Assembly (NCBI RefSeq): GCF_965138225.1
Contig: NZ_CBCSAX010000002.1
Source of the DNA: Helicobacter_D ganmani
GTDB lineage: Bacteria > Campylobacterota > Campylobacteria > Campylobacterales > Helicobacteraceae
DNA: 64,000 bases
Direction: 5' to 3' (one strand)
Position numbers and translations under genes: made by a program. Below are positions 25,615-34,532 of this stretch, one piece after another. Each line of letters begins with the position of its first letter. Position 1 is the first letter of the stretch. The notes under the pieces are model-generated. The model saw only the letters and a program-made list of their open reading frames with translations, had not been told where the DNA came from and did no database searches.

Positions 25615-28254
25615 ATGCGAATCGGCACTAGCTCAAGATATACAACTATGCAATACCAACAAAACAAAACCCAAAATTTGTTGGATAGAACTTTGTCTCA
25701 GATGAATGGTTTAAAGATTCAGTATGGTTATCAAGGAACTTCTATTTTTAACAAAACTCTAGGATTGGATTATAATCTTACAACTTTGAGTCAAAGCCAC
25801 GCTCTCGCAACGAATGCCTTAACTTATACAAAGCATACTGATACTGCTTTGAGTGATTTAACCAAGAATATGGACCAATTCAAAACCAAATTGGTGCAGG
25901 GAGCAAATAATATTCATAGTGAGACTTCGCGTCTTGCGATTGCAAAGGATTTAAAGTCTATCCGCGACCACTTTTTGACGCTTGCTAATACTTCTGTGGG
26001 TGGAGAATATATCTTTGGGGGCACAGCTACAACGCGAATGCCTTTTAATGCCGATGGAAGCTATAATGGTAATAATGCTACCTTGAATGCATTGCTTGGT
26101 TCTAACAATTCTGTTGCTTATAATATTACAGGGGCAGAGTTATTCTTTGGTTCGGATAATGATAAGAGTCGTATGATTTCAACGAATATTCCAAAGTTTA
26201 ATCAAAGCAAACTAAATCCAGCAATTATGGACCCAAATCACCCAACGGGAGTGAGTGAAGAAGTGCATATTACAGCGGCGGATACTTTGCGTGATTTGGT
26301 GGGGGATAACGACGCAGATACAAGCAACAATCCACCAGAAGTTTTTTATATCACAGGACGTAGAGCAGATGGGAGCGCATTTAAATCCAAATTTTCTATG
26401 GATGTTGCATATACGGATAAAAATCAAGCTTCCACCGTGCAGGATTTGTTAGACAAAATCGGAAGAGAGTTTGGCAATACAGAGGTTAGCCAAGTCGTAG
26501 ATGTAACGGTGAATAAATGGGGTGAAATTGAGATTAAAGACTTAACAGGCGGACGCTCAAATATTGAATTTTATATGGTTTCTAGTAGCTACCAAGACCC
26601 AGACAATGACATCAATGCAGTTCCGCCCGGAGATGGTGTAGGAACAGCGGATATTGACCGCTTACTTAATAGTGGTGTCAAGGTAAATACTTATGTGCAA
26701 AGTCCTTATCTCGGCACTTTTTCTAGCGAAAGTATTACTTCAGTAGAAGATTATAACGACCATCGTGTGCATACGATTCCTACGACTTTTAGAACGCATA
26801 CAAATGAAATCGCCAAAACCAACACTTTATTGAGTGATATTTTTCCAAATGGAGTGAATTCCATTACTCTTAGCGGAACAGAAGGGAATACTGCACTAGA
26901 CACAGCGGGTGCAGCCGTAGCACCTACAAACTTTGCAATTACCCCTGCAAGCACGGTGCAAGATTTGATGGACGAAATTAAGCGCGTGTATGGCGCAAAT
27001 GGTGATGTAGATGTGCAATTTGCAGAAGGCAAGATTATCGTAGTGGATAATAATGTTTCCAAAAAGAATCCGCCAGATAAAGACGATAAAGAATTGCCTT
27101 ATATTGGAACAAGCTCTCTTAGTGTTACTTTGACTGCTAATGACGCAGCAGGTAATCCTGTAAATGGATTCCGCAATGATTATAGCGTAGAATATGATAG
27201 AGTAGGATTCTCTCGTAGCGGTGGCACATTAAGCTCTAATGTCTCTCAAATCGTGCGCTCTACAAATGAATACGCGACAATGGAAACAAAGCTATCAGAA
27301 GTTGCTGGAGTGAGCCTTGATGGACACACTTATAACTTTGAAGTTAAAGATGTCAATGGAGTGGCAATTAGTGGTAGGATAGAGTTTAGAAATACAGGAA
27401 GCGTAATGATTATAAATTCTCCTGCGCAAATGAATGGGCAAAATATCGCAGGCATTGAGATTCCAATCTTGCAAGCAAATGGGAATCCCCCGCAAGTGGG
27501 TGGCAATGCAACACCTGCAAATGATGTAACTTATCAACAACTTGCCGATACATTGGGAATGGTAATGAATCTTAGCAATTCTAATCCGGGGGATTTAGCG
27601 GCAGTTTTCAATGCGGGGGCTAATTTCAACAATCCCGCTGAAAAAGTTGCTTATGAGACAATGTTAAGTCAGGCAAAAAATAATGTATGGATTGGTCTTG
27701 ATGTCAATGGGCAGTTGCAGTTAAAAGATTTAAACCGCATACCTACACGAATGGAATTTATGCTCTATGATGATGAAAGTAGCAACTTTAGATTAGATGC
27801 AAATGGGCGTGTAGATACAAATACAACAAATCACCCCGCATTGACCTTTCAAGCGAATAATGCAGTGATTGGCGAAGACCCACATGTAAATTTCTTTCAA
27901 CAAATTGATAAGATTATCCAAGCGCTAGAAGATGGCACTTATCGCCCGGGTTCTGATAATTATGATGATTCTATGCGGAATCCCGGAATCCAAAATGCAA
28001 TTGCAATCTTTGACCATTTGGCAGACCATATCAATAAAGTGCATACCAAAAATGGGGCACAGGGCAACGCGTTTAAATATTCTATTGAACGCACAGAAGC
28101 TTTGATTGTACAAGTGAAAACCTTGCGCAGTGAGACGATTGATACAGATTTTGCGGAAACTTATTTGCAATTTTCAACGCTTGCACTTGGTTATCAAGCA
28201 ATGCTTTCTAGCATTGGCAAGATTTCTCAATTATCATTAGTAAATTATGTCTAA
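25615..28254 (+). CDS. flgL: Flagellar hook-associated protein 3 (FlgL)
   Basis: 879 residues, large as in other Helicobacter, where the middle is expanded compared with about 300 residues in enterobacteria. It forms the second hook-filament junction ring. Flagellin-like ends are conserved: MRIGTSSRYTTMQYQQNK at the start, and the helix ending YLQFSTLALGYQAML near the C-terminus. The expanded central region (about 150-780) contains repeated Asn/Gly-rich beta segments that should be surface exposed. It has its own sigma-54 promoter and AAAGG site. Confidence 0.95.
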   Translation: MRIGTSSRYTTMQYQQNKTQNLLDRTLSQMNGLKIQYGYQGTSIFNKTLGLDYNLTTLSQSHALATNALTYTKHTDTALSDLTKNMDQFKTKLVQGANNIHSETSRLAIAKDLKSIRDHFLTLANTSVGGEYIFGGTATTRMPFNADGSYNGNNATLNALLGSNNSVAYNITGAELFFGSDNDKSRMISTNIPKFNQSKLNPAIMDPNHPTGVSEEVHITAADTLRDLVGDNDADTSNNPPEVFYITGRRADGSAFKSKFSMDVAYTDKNQASTVQDLLDKIGREFGNTEVSQVVDVTVNKWGEIEIKDLTGGRSNIEFYMVSSSYQDPDNDINAVPPGDGVGTADIDRLLNSGVKVNTYVQSPYLGTFSSESITSVEDYNDHRVHTIPTTFRTHTNEIAKTNTLLSDIFPNGVNSITLSGTEGNTALDTAGAAVAPTNFAITPASTVQDLMDEIKRVYGANGDVDVQFAEGKIIVVDNNVSKKNPPDKDDKELPYIGTSSLSVTLTANDAAGNPVNGFRNDYSVEYDRVGFSRSGGTLSSNVSQIVRSTNEYATMETKLSEVAGVSLDGHTYNFEVKDVNGVAISGRIEFRNTGSVMIINSPAQMNGQNIAGIEIPILQANGNPPQVGGNATPANDVTYQQLADTLGMVMNLSNSNPGDLAAVFNAGANFNNPAEKVAYETMLSQAKNNVWIGLDVNGQLQLKDLNRIPTRMEFMLYDDESSNFRLDANGRVDTNTTNHPALTFQANNAVIGEDPHVNFFQQIDKIIQALEDGTYRPGSDNYDDSMRNPGIQNAIAIFDHLADHINKVHTKNGAQGNAFKYSIERTEALIVQVKTLRSETIDTDFAETYLQFSTLALGYQAMLSSIGKISQLSLVNYV

Positions 28255-28423
28255 GGTAAAAAATGAATGCAAAAGAAAGAATCATACACTCACGCTCTCT
28301 TATAAGTTAGGCTTTGCGTGCGTGGGCGGTTTGATCTCTTGCAGTGCAGAAAGATGGGATTTGTGTAATGGTATTAGTTCAAGCAAGATAAGGAGTTATT
28401 TAGATAGGCTTTCAAGAAAGTAA
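28247..28423 (+). CDS. Possible 58-residue protein overlapping the flgL stop
   Basis: An ATG inside the last codons of flgL opens 58 codons ending at a TAA at 28421-28423. The product (MSKVKNECKRKN at the start) contains four cysteines and a basic C-terminus (SYLDRLSRK). There is no strong ribosome binding site apart from possible coupling to flgL termination. It could be a gene fragment or chance. I do not recognise it. Confidence 0.25.
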   Translation: MSKVKNECKRKNHTLTLSYKLGFACVGGLISCSAERWDLCNGISSSKIRSYLDRLSRK

Positions 28424-28479
28424 AGAATGTTTGGGGGAAATTTTGACTTGAAAAATTTTGAGAAAAAGGCAATTTGCAT

Positions 28480-28498
28480 AGAATCCCAAAGGGATTCT
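28480..28498 (-). terminator. Hairpin downstream of the EF-hand gene
   Basis: AGAATCCC-AAA-GGGATTCT is a perfect 8-bp stem with a 3-base loop, six bases after the stop of the minus-strand gene. A T-run is not immediately adjacent, so strength is uncertain. Confidence 0.45.
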
Positions 28499-28503
28499 TG
28501 AAA

Positions 28504-30024
28504 TTATGCAAGAAGTTTTCCTAGAGTGTTTGAGTTGAAGCTTTTAAACACATTATCTTTGTTTTTTAGTGGGTCAAATATCAAGCGGTTGAGCTGCATA
28601 AATTCATCAAATCGCTTAAATGCAGATTCCATTTTTTCTTTCATTTCTTCCATTTTTTTGAAATTATCCTCTACTGCATTCCAAATTTTAGATGCTTCTT
28701 GACTGACGCCATTGTTGGCAGTTTGCAAGGAATTGAGGCTAAAAGACACTTTGACTTCAAGGCTTGTAAGACTAGCCATAGGGACGCGTTCAAATAATCC
28801 TGTGATTCCATTTCCTAACGCACTAAACATTGGGATAATACTATTTGGAGACAAATTAGATGCAGAAACGCCCATTCCTTGATAAGCTTTGTTTGCAAGG
28901 ATTTGAGAAATGCTTTGTCCTCCATTTGCTAGAATCGCATCGTTTGTTGCTTGATTTAGCACCGCTTCGTCTTTAATTTTTTCGCTTACTAAATCAATGT
29001 GGTGGATTTGTCCGCTACTACCATCTTCACGCAAATAGTCTGCTGTTTTTTGTTTGATTCCTAATAAATCCCCATTTTCTCCCCTCATCATTTCTTGACT
29101 CTCTTGGGCGTTGAGGTAAATCACCCCGATTCCTTTTTCGCCCAATCCTACAAGTTGTCCTTCACCATTTGCATCAGGAGTCCAGATTCTTAGTTTGTCA
29201 TAGATTGGGTCGTCTTTGTCAATCTTGCCATCATTATTGGAATCATAAATGCTCAAGTCTTTGAATCCATCACCACTTTGTGTGCCAAAAAGCTCACTGC
29301 CATCATTGATTTTACCATCGCCATTTTTATCAAGTGCCAAGAATCCAGAACCTTTTTTGAGTGTGGAGATTTGGTCAGGAGTGCCATCGCTGTCCAAATC
29401 AAAACGCATTTTGGTATCGCTAAGCTCTGTGCCACTGCCCTCATAATCAATCACAAGCGGGTCAATGACTTTTTTATTTACATCTTCAGGGATTTTGGTA
29501 GCATTTGAGCTACTTATTTGTAGATTTTGCATAAAGCTTTGAGAAACGCTAATGCTTAAATCTAAGCTTTTTTCTATTCCATCGCTTCCTATTATTTTAC
29601 CAGAGATTGAAACCTCTAAACTTGTTGAGAATCCTTGAGAAAGACTGATTCCACTTCCTATGATTTGACTTGCAAAGTTTTTGTTATAGAGCAAATCAGA
29701 CATTGTGATTGTTGTGGTTTGTGATGAACTTGTGCTATTGTTTGCGCTTGGGAATAATTGTTCCCAAGTTTTCATCATTTCATCTTGAATTTCTGAAATT
29801 TTACTCAATGCCCGATTTAAAATAGTTTTTTGAAAATCTCCCAACCTATCACCAAGCAAAGAGTTGCTAGCTACGATACTAGTCGTGCTTCCTCCTGCGT
29901 CTTGATTAATAGTTGATTGTGGAACACTATTTGCTTGATTGTTTGTAAGCTCTTCTTTAACAGCACTCCATTGCGTGGTAGTATATGAGGCTTGCAAAGA
30001 AGAGAGACTAAAACTTGCTTGCAT
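28504..30024 (-). CDS. EF-hand-type calcium-binding protein in the sigma-28 flagellar regulon
   Basis: 506 residues, no signal peptide or membrane helix. A Ser/Asn/Thr-rich N-terminal 180 residues leads to three calcium-loop motifs: DLDSDGTPD (209-217), DKNGDGKINDGSE (232-244) and DSNNDGKIDKDD (261-272). The C-terminal 100 residues are helical. The phrase FSLxSLQ occurs near both ends (about residues 5 and 425). The sigma-28 promoter directly upstream puts it under FliA control. Proteins of this kind without a Sec signal are candidates for export through the flagellar apparatus, as known for the co-expressed Fed/FspA/Cia proteins of Campylobacter. Function itself is unknown. Confidence 0.75.
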   Translation of the reverse strand: MQASFSLSSLQASYTTTQWSAVKEELTNNQANSVPQSTINQDAGGSTTSIVASNSLLGDRLGDFQKTILNRALSKISEIQDEMMKTWEQLFPSANNSTSSSQTTTITMSDLLYNKNFASQIIGSGISLSQGFSTSLEVSISGKIIGSDGIEKSLDLSISVSQSFMQNLQISSSNATKIPEDVNKKVIDPLVIDYEGSGTELSDTKMRFDLDSDGTPDQISTLKKGSGFLALDKNGDGKINDGSELFGTQSGDGFKDLSIYDSNNDGKIDKDDPIYDKLRIWTPDANGEGQLVGLGEKGIGVIYLNAQESQEMMRGENGDLLGIKQKTADYLREDGSSGQIHHIDLVSEKIKDEAVLNQATNDAILANGGQSISQILANKAYQGMGVSASNLSPNSIIPMFSALGNGITGLFERVPMASLTSLEVKVSFSLNSLQTANNGVSQEASKIWNAVEDNFKKMEEMKEKMESAFKRFDEFMQLNRLIFDPLKNKDNVFKSFNSNTLGKLLA

Positions 30025-30055
30025 TTTTTCTCCTTTTTATAAATTAATACTGACT

Positions 30056-30082
30056 ATATCGGCTGTTTTTTAAAAAACTAAA
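30056..30082 (-). promoter_or_regulatory. Sigma-28 (FliA) promoter of the EF-hand gene
   Basis: Read on the minus strand: TTTAGTTT (30082-30075), 11 bases, GCCGATAT (30063-30056). Both boxes and the spacing are identical to those before flgM. It lies 31 bases from the start codon. Confidence 0.85.
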
Positions 30083-30273
30083 ATAAATTTTTTATAAATT
30101 TTATCAATTTTAAAATCTTTAAGAATTGTAAAAATGTTTTAAGAGTTGATTTTGCGTTACTTATAAAAAAATTATTAAATATAAAACTTAAAAAAAATTT
30201 TTAATTTTATAAGATTATATTAATTAAAGTTTTAATACAATGCCGATGTTAAATTTCACAAAAGGAGAATAAA

Positions 30274-31626
30274 ATGTCTTACACACAAGATGTTATTGAA
30301 AAAGTCCAAAGACTTTATCCCGACCAAGTAGAGTTTCATCAAGCAGTTAAAGAAGTGTTGGAATCTATTGAGCCTGCACTAAAAAAAGATAAAAGATATG
30401 AAACTTATAAAGTTTTAGACCGTATTGTAATTCCAGAGCGTCAAATTAACTTTCGCGTAACTTGGGAAAATGATAAAGGTGAGATTCAAGTTAATCGTGG
30501 TTATCGTATTGAGTTTAGCTCTTTGCTTGGACCCTATAAAGGAGGCTTGAGATTTCATCCTAGTGTAACAGAAGGCATTATTAAATTCTTGGGATTTGAG
30601 CAAATTTTTAAAAATTCTTTGACAGGGCTTGCAATGGGTGGTGGCAAAGGTGGAAGCGACTTTGACCCCAAAGGCAAAAGTGATAGAGAAGTGATGCGAT
30701 TTTGTCAAGCGTTTATGAATGAATTGTATCGTCATATTGGAGCACATACAGATGTGCCAGCAGGAGACATTGGAGTAGGTGGGCGTGAGATTGGTTATTT
30801 GTTTGGACAATACAAAAAACTAACGAATCGCTACGAGGGTGTTTTGACAGGTAAATCTTTGCTTTGGGGCGGAAGTTTGGTGCGCACAGAAGCAACAGGC
30901 TATGGAAGTGTGTATTTTGCACAAGAAATGTTAAAAAATAGCAATTTTGGAGAGCTAGAGGGCAAAACTTGCTTAGTTTCAGGAAGTGGAAATGTTGCGA
31001 TTTATACGGTAGAAAAACTCCAACAACTTGGAGCAAAACCTGTAACAATCAGTGATTCTAAGGGTATGATTTATGATGAAAAAGGCATTGATTTAGCGTT
31101 ATTAAAAGAGATTAAAGAAGTAAGACGTGAGAGCTTAGAGTCTTATGCTAAAGAACGTAGCAGTGCAAAATGGACAAGTGTAAAAGAATATCCAAAAGAT
31201 TCTAATCCATTGTGGGCAATTCCAGCATTTGCGGCATTTCCAAGTGCAACGCAGAATGAAATTAATGCAAAAGATGCAGATAATTTACTTAAAAATGGTT
31301 GTAAATGTGTAAGTGAAGGTGCAAATATGCCTTCAACAATTGAAGCAGTGCATAAATTCTTGAATGCAAAAATTTGTTATGGTCCGGGCAAAGCAGCAAA
31401 TGCTGGTGGTGTAGCGACAAGCGGGCTTGAAATGAGCCAAAATGCAGCAATGACTGCTTGGACTTTTGAGGAAGTGGATAAAAAATTGCATAATATTATG
31501 AAAAATATCTATGCAAATGCAAGCGAAACTGCAAAAGAGTTTGGCGAGCCTACAAATCTTGTGCTTGGAGCAAATATCGCAGGATTTAGAAAAGTTGCAA
31601 ATGCAATGATTGAGCAAGGTTTATAA
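30274..31626 (+). CDS. gdhA: NADP-specific glutamate dehydrogenase
   Basis: 450 residues, the length of the hexameric bacterial enzyme. It makes glutamate from 2-oxoglutarate and ammonium. Visible motifs include GPYKGGLRFHPSV, the catalytic-lysine region MGGGKGGSDFDPKGKS, DVPAGDIGVGGREIGYL and the Rossmann motif VSGSGNVAIYTVEKL. AAAGGAG precedes the ATG and a TACAAT -10 box lies about 40 bases upstream. It stands alone. With amtB and the PII gene elsewhere in the window it forms the ammonium assimilation route. Confidence 0.96.
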   Translation: MSYTQDVIEKVQRLYPDQVEFHQAVKEVLESIEPALKKDKRYETYKVLDRIVIPERQINFRVTWENDKGEIQVNRGYRIEFSSLLGPYKGGLRFHPSVTEGIIKFLGFEQIFKNSLTGLAMGGGKGGSDFDPKGKSDREVMRFCQAFMNELYRHIGAHTDVPAGDIGVGGREIGYLFGQYKKLTNRYEGVLTGKSLLWGGSLVRTEATGYGSVYFAQEMLKNSNFGELEGKTCLVSGSGNVAIYTVEKLQQLGAKPVTISDSKGMIYDEKGIDLALLKEIKEVRRESLESYAKERSSAKWTSVKEYPKDSNPLWAIPAFAAFPSATQNEINAKDADNLLKNGCKCVSEGANMPSTIEAVHKFLNAKICYGPGKAANAGGVATSGLEMSQNAAMTAWTFEEVDKKLHNIMKNIYANASETAKEFGEPTNLVLGANIAGFRKVANAMIEQGL

Positions 31627-31654
31627 TAGCTTTTCTTAGCCAAAGAATGATATT

Positions 31655-32491
31655 TTGAAGCTGTTAAAAATTTCTCTCTTTATTCTTATTGGTTGGAATC
31701 TCACTTTATATGCGGAGATTCCGCACTTTAAACCCTATGCACAAAACTTAATCTCCAAAGGAGAATTAACACAATTTGTAATGAGTGAGAAACTAGATGG
31801 CGTGCGTGGGATTTGGAATGGCAAAAACTTAAAAACTCGCAAAGATAACCTTATTCAAGTCCCGAAGTTTTGGCTTGTGAATTTTCCTCCTTTTGTTCTT
31901 GATGGCGAATTGTGGCTGACTTACAATCACTTTGAAAAAATTTCAAGTATTGTAAGGGATTCTGTCTCTGATGAATCCAAATGGCAAGAGATGACTTATC
32001 AAGTTTTTGATGTGCGTGGGGTTTGTGAAAAATGCTCTTTAAGTGAGCGTTTAAATTATTTGGAAAATTATTTAAAGGATTTTCCAAATCCTTATATTAA
32101 AATTATCCCCCAAATTCCCATAAAAAATCATCAACATTTAGAATCTTATTATCAAGAAATCTTAAGCAAGGGTGGGGAGGGTGTAATCTTGCGTAGGAAT
32201 TCTTTCTCTGATATTGGTTACAAGCTGAAACCTTTTGCGGACGCAGAATGTATCGTGAGAGGTTATACACAAGGCAAAGGAAAAAATATTAATGGAATCG
32301 GTGCAATTTGGTGTGAGGGTGAGGTTTTAGGAGAGAAGAAATATTTTAAAATTGGTTCGGGATTTTCTTCTGCAATGCGTCTCAATCCTCCTAAAATAGA
32401 CACAATAATTACTTATAAATATCAAGGCTATACCAAAAATAAACTTCCTAGATTCCCTATATTTTTAAGAATCAGAGAAGATGGAATCTAA
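31655..32491 (+). CDS. ligE: Periplasmic ATP-dependent DNA ligase (Lig E type)
   Basis: 278 residues with an N-terminal signal peptide ending near YAEIP. The nucleotidyltransferase core starts with the adenylation motif SEKLDGVRG, K46 being the nucleotide-accepting lysine. Motif III (FVLDGELW), motif IV (GGEGVILR) and motif V (YKLKPF) follow, and a short OB domain ends the protein. Minimal secreted ligases of this type occur in competent Proteobacteria and may act on incoming or extracellular DNA. The start is a TTG with a weak binding site. Confidence 0.85.
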   Translation: MKLLKISLFILIGWNLTLYAEIPHFKPYAQNLISKGELTQFVMSEKLDGVRGIWNGKNLKTRKDNLIQVPKFWLVNFPPFVLDGELWLTYNHFEKISSIVRDSVSDESKWQEMTYQVFDVRGVCEKCSLSERLNYLENYLKDFPNPYIKIIPQIPIKNHQHLESYYQEILSKGGEGVILRRNSFSDIGYKLKPFADAECIVRGYTQGKGKNINGIGAIWCEGEVLGEKKYFKIGSGFSSAMRLNPPKIDTIITYKYQGYTKNKLPRFPIFLRIREDGI

Positions 32492-32600
32492 ACAAGTCTT
32501 TTGATGATTGTGAATGAATCTTTTAGAGTGCTTAAATTTTTTTGCAAAATTTAATGGAAATGATGTAAAATACACTTTTTAAATATCTTTAGGATTAATT

Positions 32601-33644
32601 TTGAGAATCAAGAATTTCTTATTTCACAGCTTTGCGCAAATCTTTTTTCCTATTTTTTTAGTATTATTTTTTATTGCTTCAGTAGTAATTTTTATCCGCA
32701 TTGCAAGCGTTACTTTTGTTATTAAAATCAGTTTTTTTGAATTGCTCTCCCTTTATTTTTATACACTTCCTACAATGATTTTTTTTGTGATACCGCTTAG
32801 TTTTTTTATCGCTTGCGTGCTTGGATTGTCTCGCCTTAGCTTTGATTATGAATTACCTGTTCTATTTGCACTTGGAATGAATCCGCAAGTGATTATTAAG
32901 ATTTTTTTGCCCATTGCGTTGTTGGCTAGCTTTAGCCTTTTGATTTTATCGTTAGTCTTGACACCTTTAAGTGATGTGGCGTATCGGCAGTTTTTAGAAG
33001 AGCGCAAAAATAGTATCAATATCAATCTGCAAGCAGGTGAGTTTGGACAAAAGCTTGACAAATGGCTTGTTTATGTGCAAAAAGGCAAGGAAGACACAAA
33101 TGTTTATGAAAATATTGTGCTTTTATCCCTTGCAAAAGAAAACAACAAAGAAAATCAAGGATTAATCTTTGCAAAAGAAGCGAAAATCGTTAATTCAAAT
33201 GGCACAATGGAAGTTATTTTAGAAAATGGCAAGGTTTATCGTAAGCTGGGTGAATATTTTGAAAGAATCGGATTTGAACAATTGATTTTAAGAAACGCGA
33301 TTCAAGCTTTTGATGGGGCGAAGTTAGGGCTGATAGAATACTGGCAGCAAGCATTTTATTCTAATAAAAGACAAGAAAAAACAAAAAGGAATCTTAGTAT
33401 GTCTATCTTGCTTTCTCTTTTTCCTTTGATGAGTCTATTTTATTATCCATTTTTAGGCATCAAGAATCCTCGCTATCAGAAAAATTATACAATTTTACAG
33501 GCAATGGCGATTGTAGGATTATTTTATGCTTTAATGTATCTTTGCGCTAGTTATATTCCTTTGTTTGGTCTTGTGCTGTTGCCACTTGTTTGGATAGTGG
33601 TTGGTTATTGGCTCTATTGGCACTATATTAAACGATTCTATTAG
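32601..33644 (+). CDS. lptF: LPS export permease of the LptF/LptG family
   Basis: 347 residues with six predicted membrane helices, three on each side of a periplasmic beta domain (about 135-255). It is a permease subunit of the LptB2FG transporter, which moves lipopolysaccharide from the inner membrane to the Lpt bridge. Typical segments are FFVIPLSFFIACVLGLSRLS and the final four-helix part. The TTG start follows AGGATTAA. Its end overlaps the possible start region of truA; the pair also occurs in H. pylori. LptF versus LptG is not settled by sequence alone. Confidence 0.82.
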   Translation: MRIKNFLFHSFAQIFFPIFLVLFFIASVVIFIRIASVTFVIKISFFELLSLYFYTLPTMIFFVIPLSFFIACVLGLSRLSFDYELPVLFALGMNPQVIIKIFLPIALLASFSLLILSLVLTPLSDVAYRQFLEERKNSININLQAGEFGQKLDKWLVYVQKGKEDTNVYENIVLLSLAKENNKENQGLIFAKEAKIVNSNGTMEVILENGKVYRKLGEYFERIGFEQLILRNAIQAFDGAKLGLIEYWQQAFYSNKRQEKTKRNLSMSILLSLFPLMSLFYYPFLGIKNPRYQKNYTILQAMAIVGLFYALMYLCASYIPLFGLVLLPLVWIVVGYWLYWHYIKRFY

Positions 33645-33666
33645 TTTATTTAAGCTATATAAAAGA

Positions 33667-34464
33667 ATGGGTTTTGCACAAGATTCTATCAAGATTGCAA
33701 TGCGGATAGCTTACAATGGAGGGGCATTTTTTGGGTTTCAAAGCCAAAAAGATGTTTTGAGTGTTAGTGGAACAATAGAAGCTGCATTGCAGAGTGTTGG
33801 AATCTTTAGTGATTTTGTTGGAAGTGGGCGCACAGATAAGGGAGTGCATGCAAGTGCGCAAGTGATTTCTTTAGAGATTCCATCTTATTGGCACAATTTG
33901 GAGCTTTTGAAACAGCATTTGAACGCAAAACTTTTCCCCTTTATTAAAATCAAGCAAATTTGGATTGTTTCGGAGGATTTTAATGCGCGATTCTCTGCTA
34001 AAAGAAGAGGATATTGTTATGTGTTAAGCAAGCAAAATTCTCCCTTTTTAAATGCTTTTAGTTTGCCTTATTCTATTCAAAATGTTGCATTATTCAAACA
34101 AGCTTTAGAGATTCTTGTGGGCACTTATGATTTTAGGGCTTTTATGAAAGTGGGCGGTTGTGGCGATGAGGATATAAACCTCCAATGCAAAGAATACAAA
34201 GCAAAATACAAGGAAATAAAAGGGCGGAGTGTGCGCACAATATATAGGACAAGGTTGCTAGAGAGGAGGCATTTTTGGATTTTGTCTTTTTGGGGAAATG
34301 GATTCTTGCGCTCGCAGATTCGTTTAATGGTTGGATTTTTGCTAGAAATTGATAAAGGGCATTTGGGTTTAGAGGAGCTTAAGGCACAATTAATGGGTAA
34401 AAAAATTTATAGAATCCCTGTCGCACCCAATGGATTATTTTTGACACGCGTAGATTATAAATAA
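33667..34464 (+). CDS. truA: tRNA pseudouridine(38-40) synthase
   Basis: About 265 residues from the ATG at 33667; the ATG at 33700 (MRIAYNGGAFFGF) is a shorter alternative, and an upstream TTG at 33601 would overlap lptF. The catalytic aspartate is in GRTDKGVHASAQV. Other TruA motifs, YNGGAFFGFQ, FNARFSAKRRGYCYVL and GNGFLRSQIRLMVG, are present. It modifies the anticodon stem-loop of tRNAs. It is translated from the lptF transcript. Confidence 0.92.
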   Translation: MGFAQDSIKIAMRIAYNGGAFFGFQSQKDVLSVSGTIEAALQSVGIFSDFVGSGRTDKGVHASAQVISLEIPSYWHNLELLKQHLNAKLFPFIKIKQIWIVSEDFNARFSAKRRGYCYVLSKQNSPFLNAFSLPYSIQNVALFKQALEILVGTYDFRAFMKVGGCGDEDINLQCKEYKAKYKEIKGRSVRTIYRTRLLERRHFWILSFWGNGFLRSQIRLMVGFLLEIDKGHLGLEELKAQLMGKKIYRIPVAPNGLFLTRVDYK

Positions 34465-34489
34465 ATGGGATTGACCTTAAGCATAAAAG

Positions 34490-34518
34490 TTTCAAGCCAA
34501 AGTTATTTTGGCTTGAAA
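34490..34518. terminator. Bidirectional hairpin between truA and the peroxidase gene
   Basis: TTTCAAGCCAAA-GTTAT-TTTGGCTTGAAA is a perfect 12-bp stem with a 5-base loop between two convergent genes. A-runs and T-runs at the stem base could serve both directions. Confidence 0.65.
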
Positions 34519-34532
34519 GCAAGAATCGCAAA

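Noticed and set aside
30221..30256. Sigma-28 promoter before gdhA (TAAAGTTT and GCCGATGT)
   Set aside because: The spacer is nine bases, not eleven, and a TACAAT -10 box explains the start better. Gdh is a metabolic gene.
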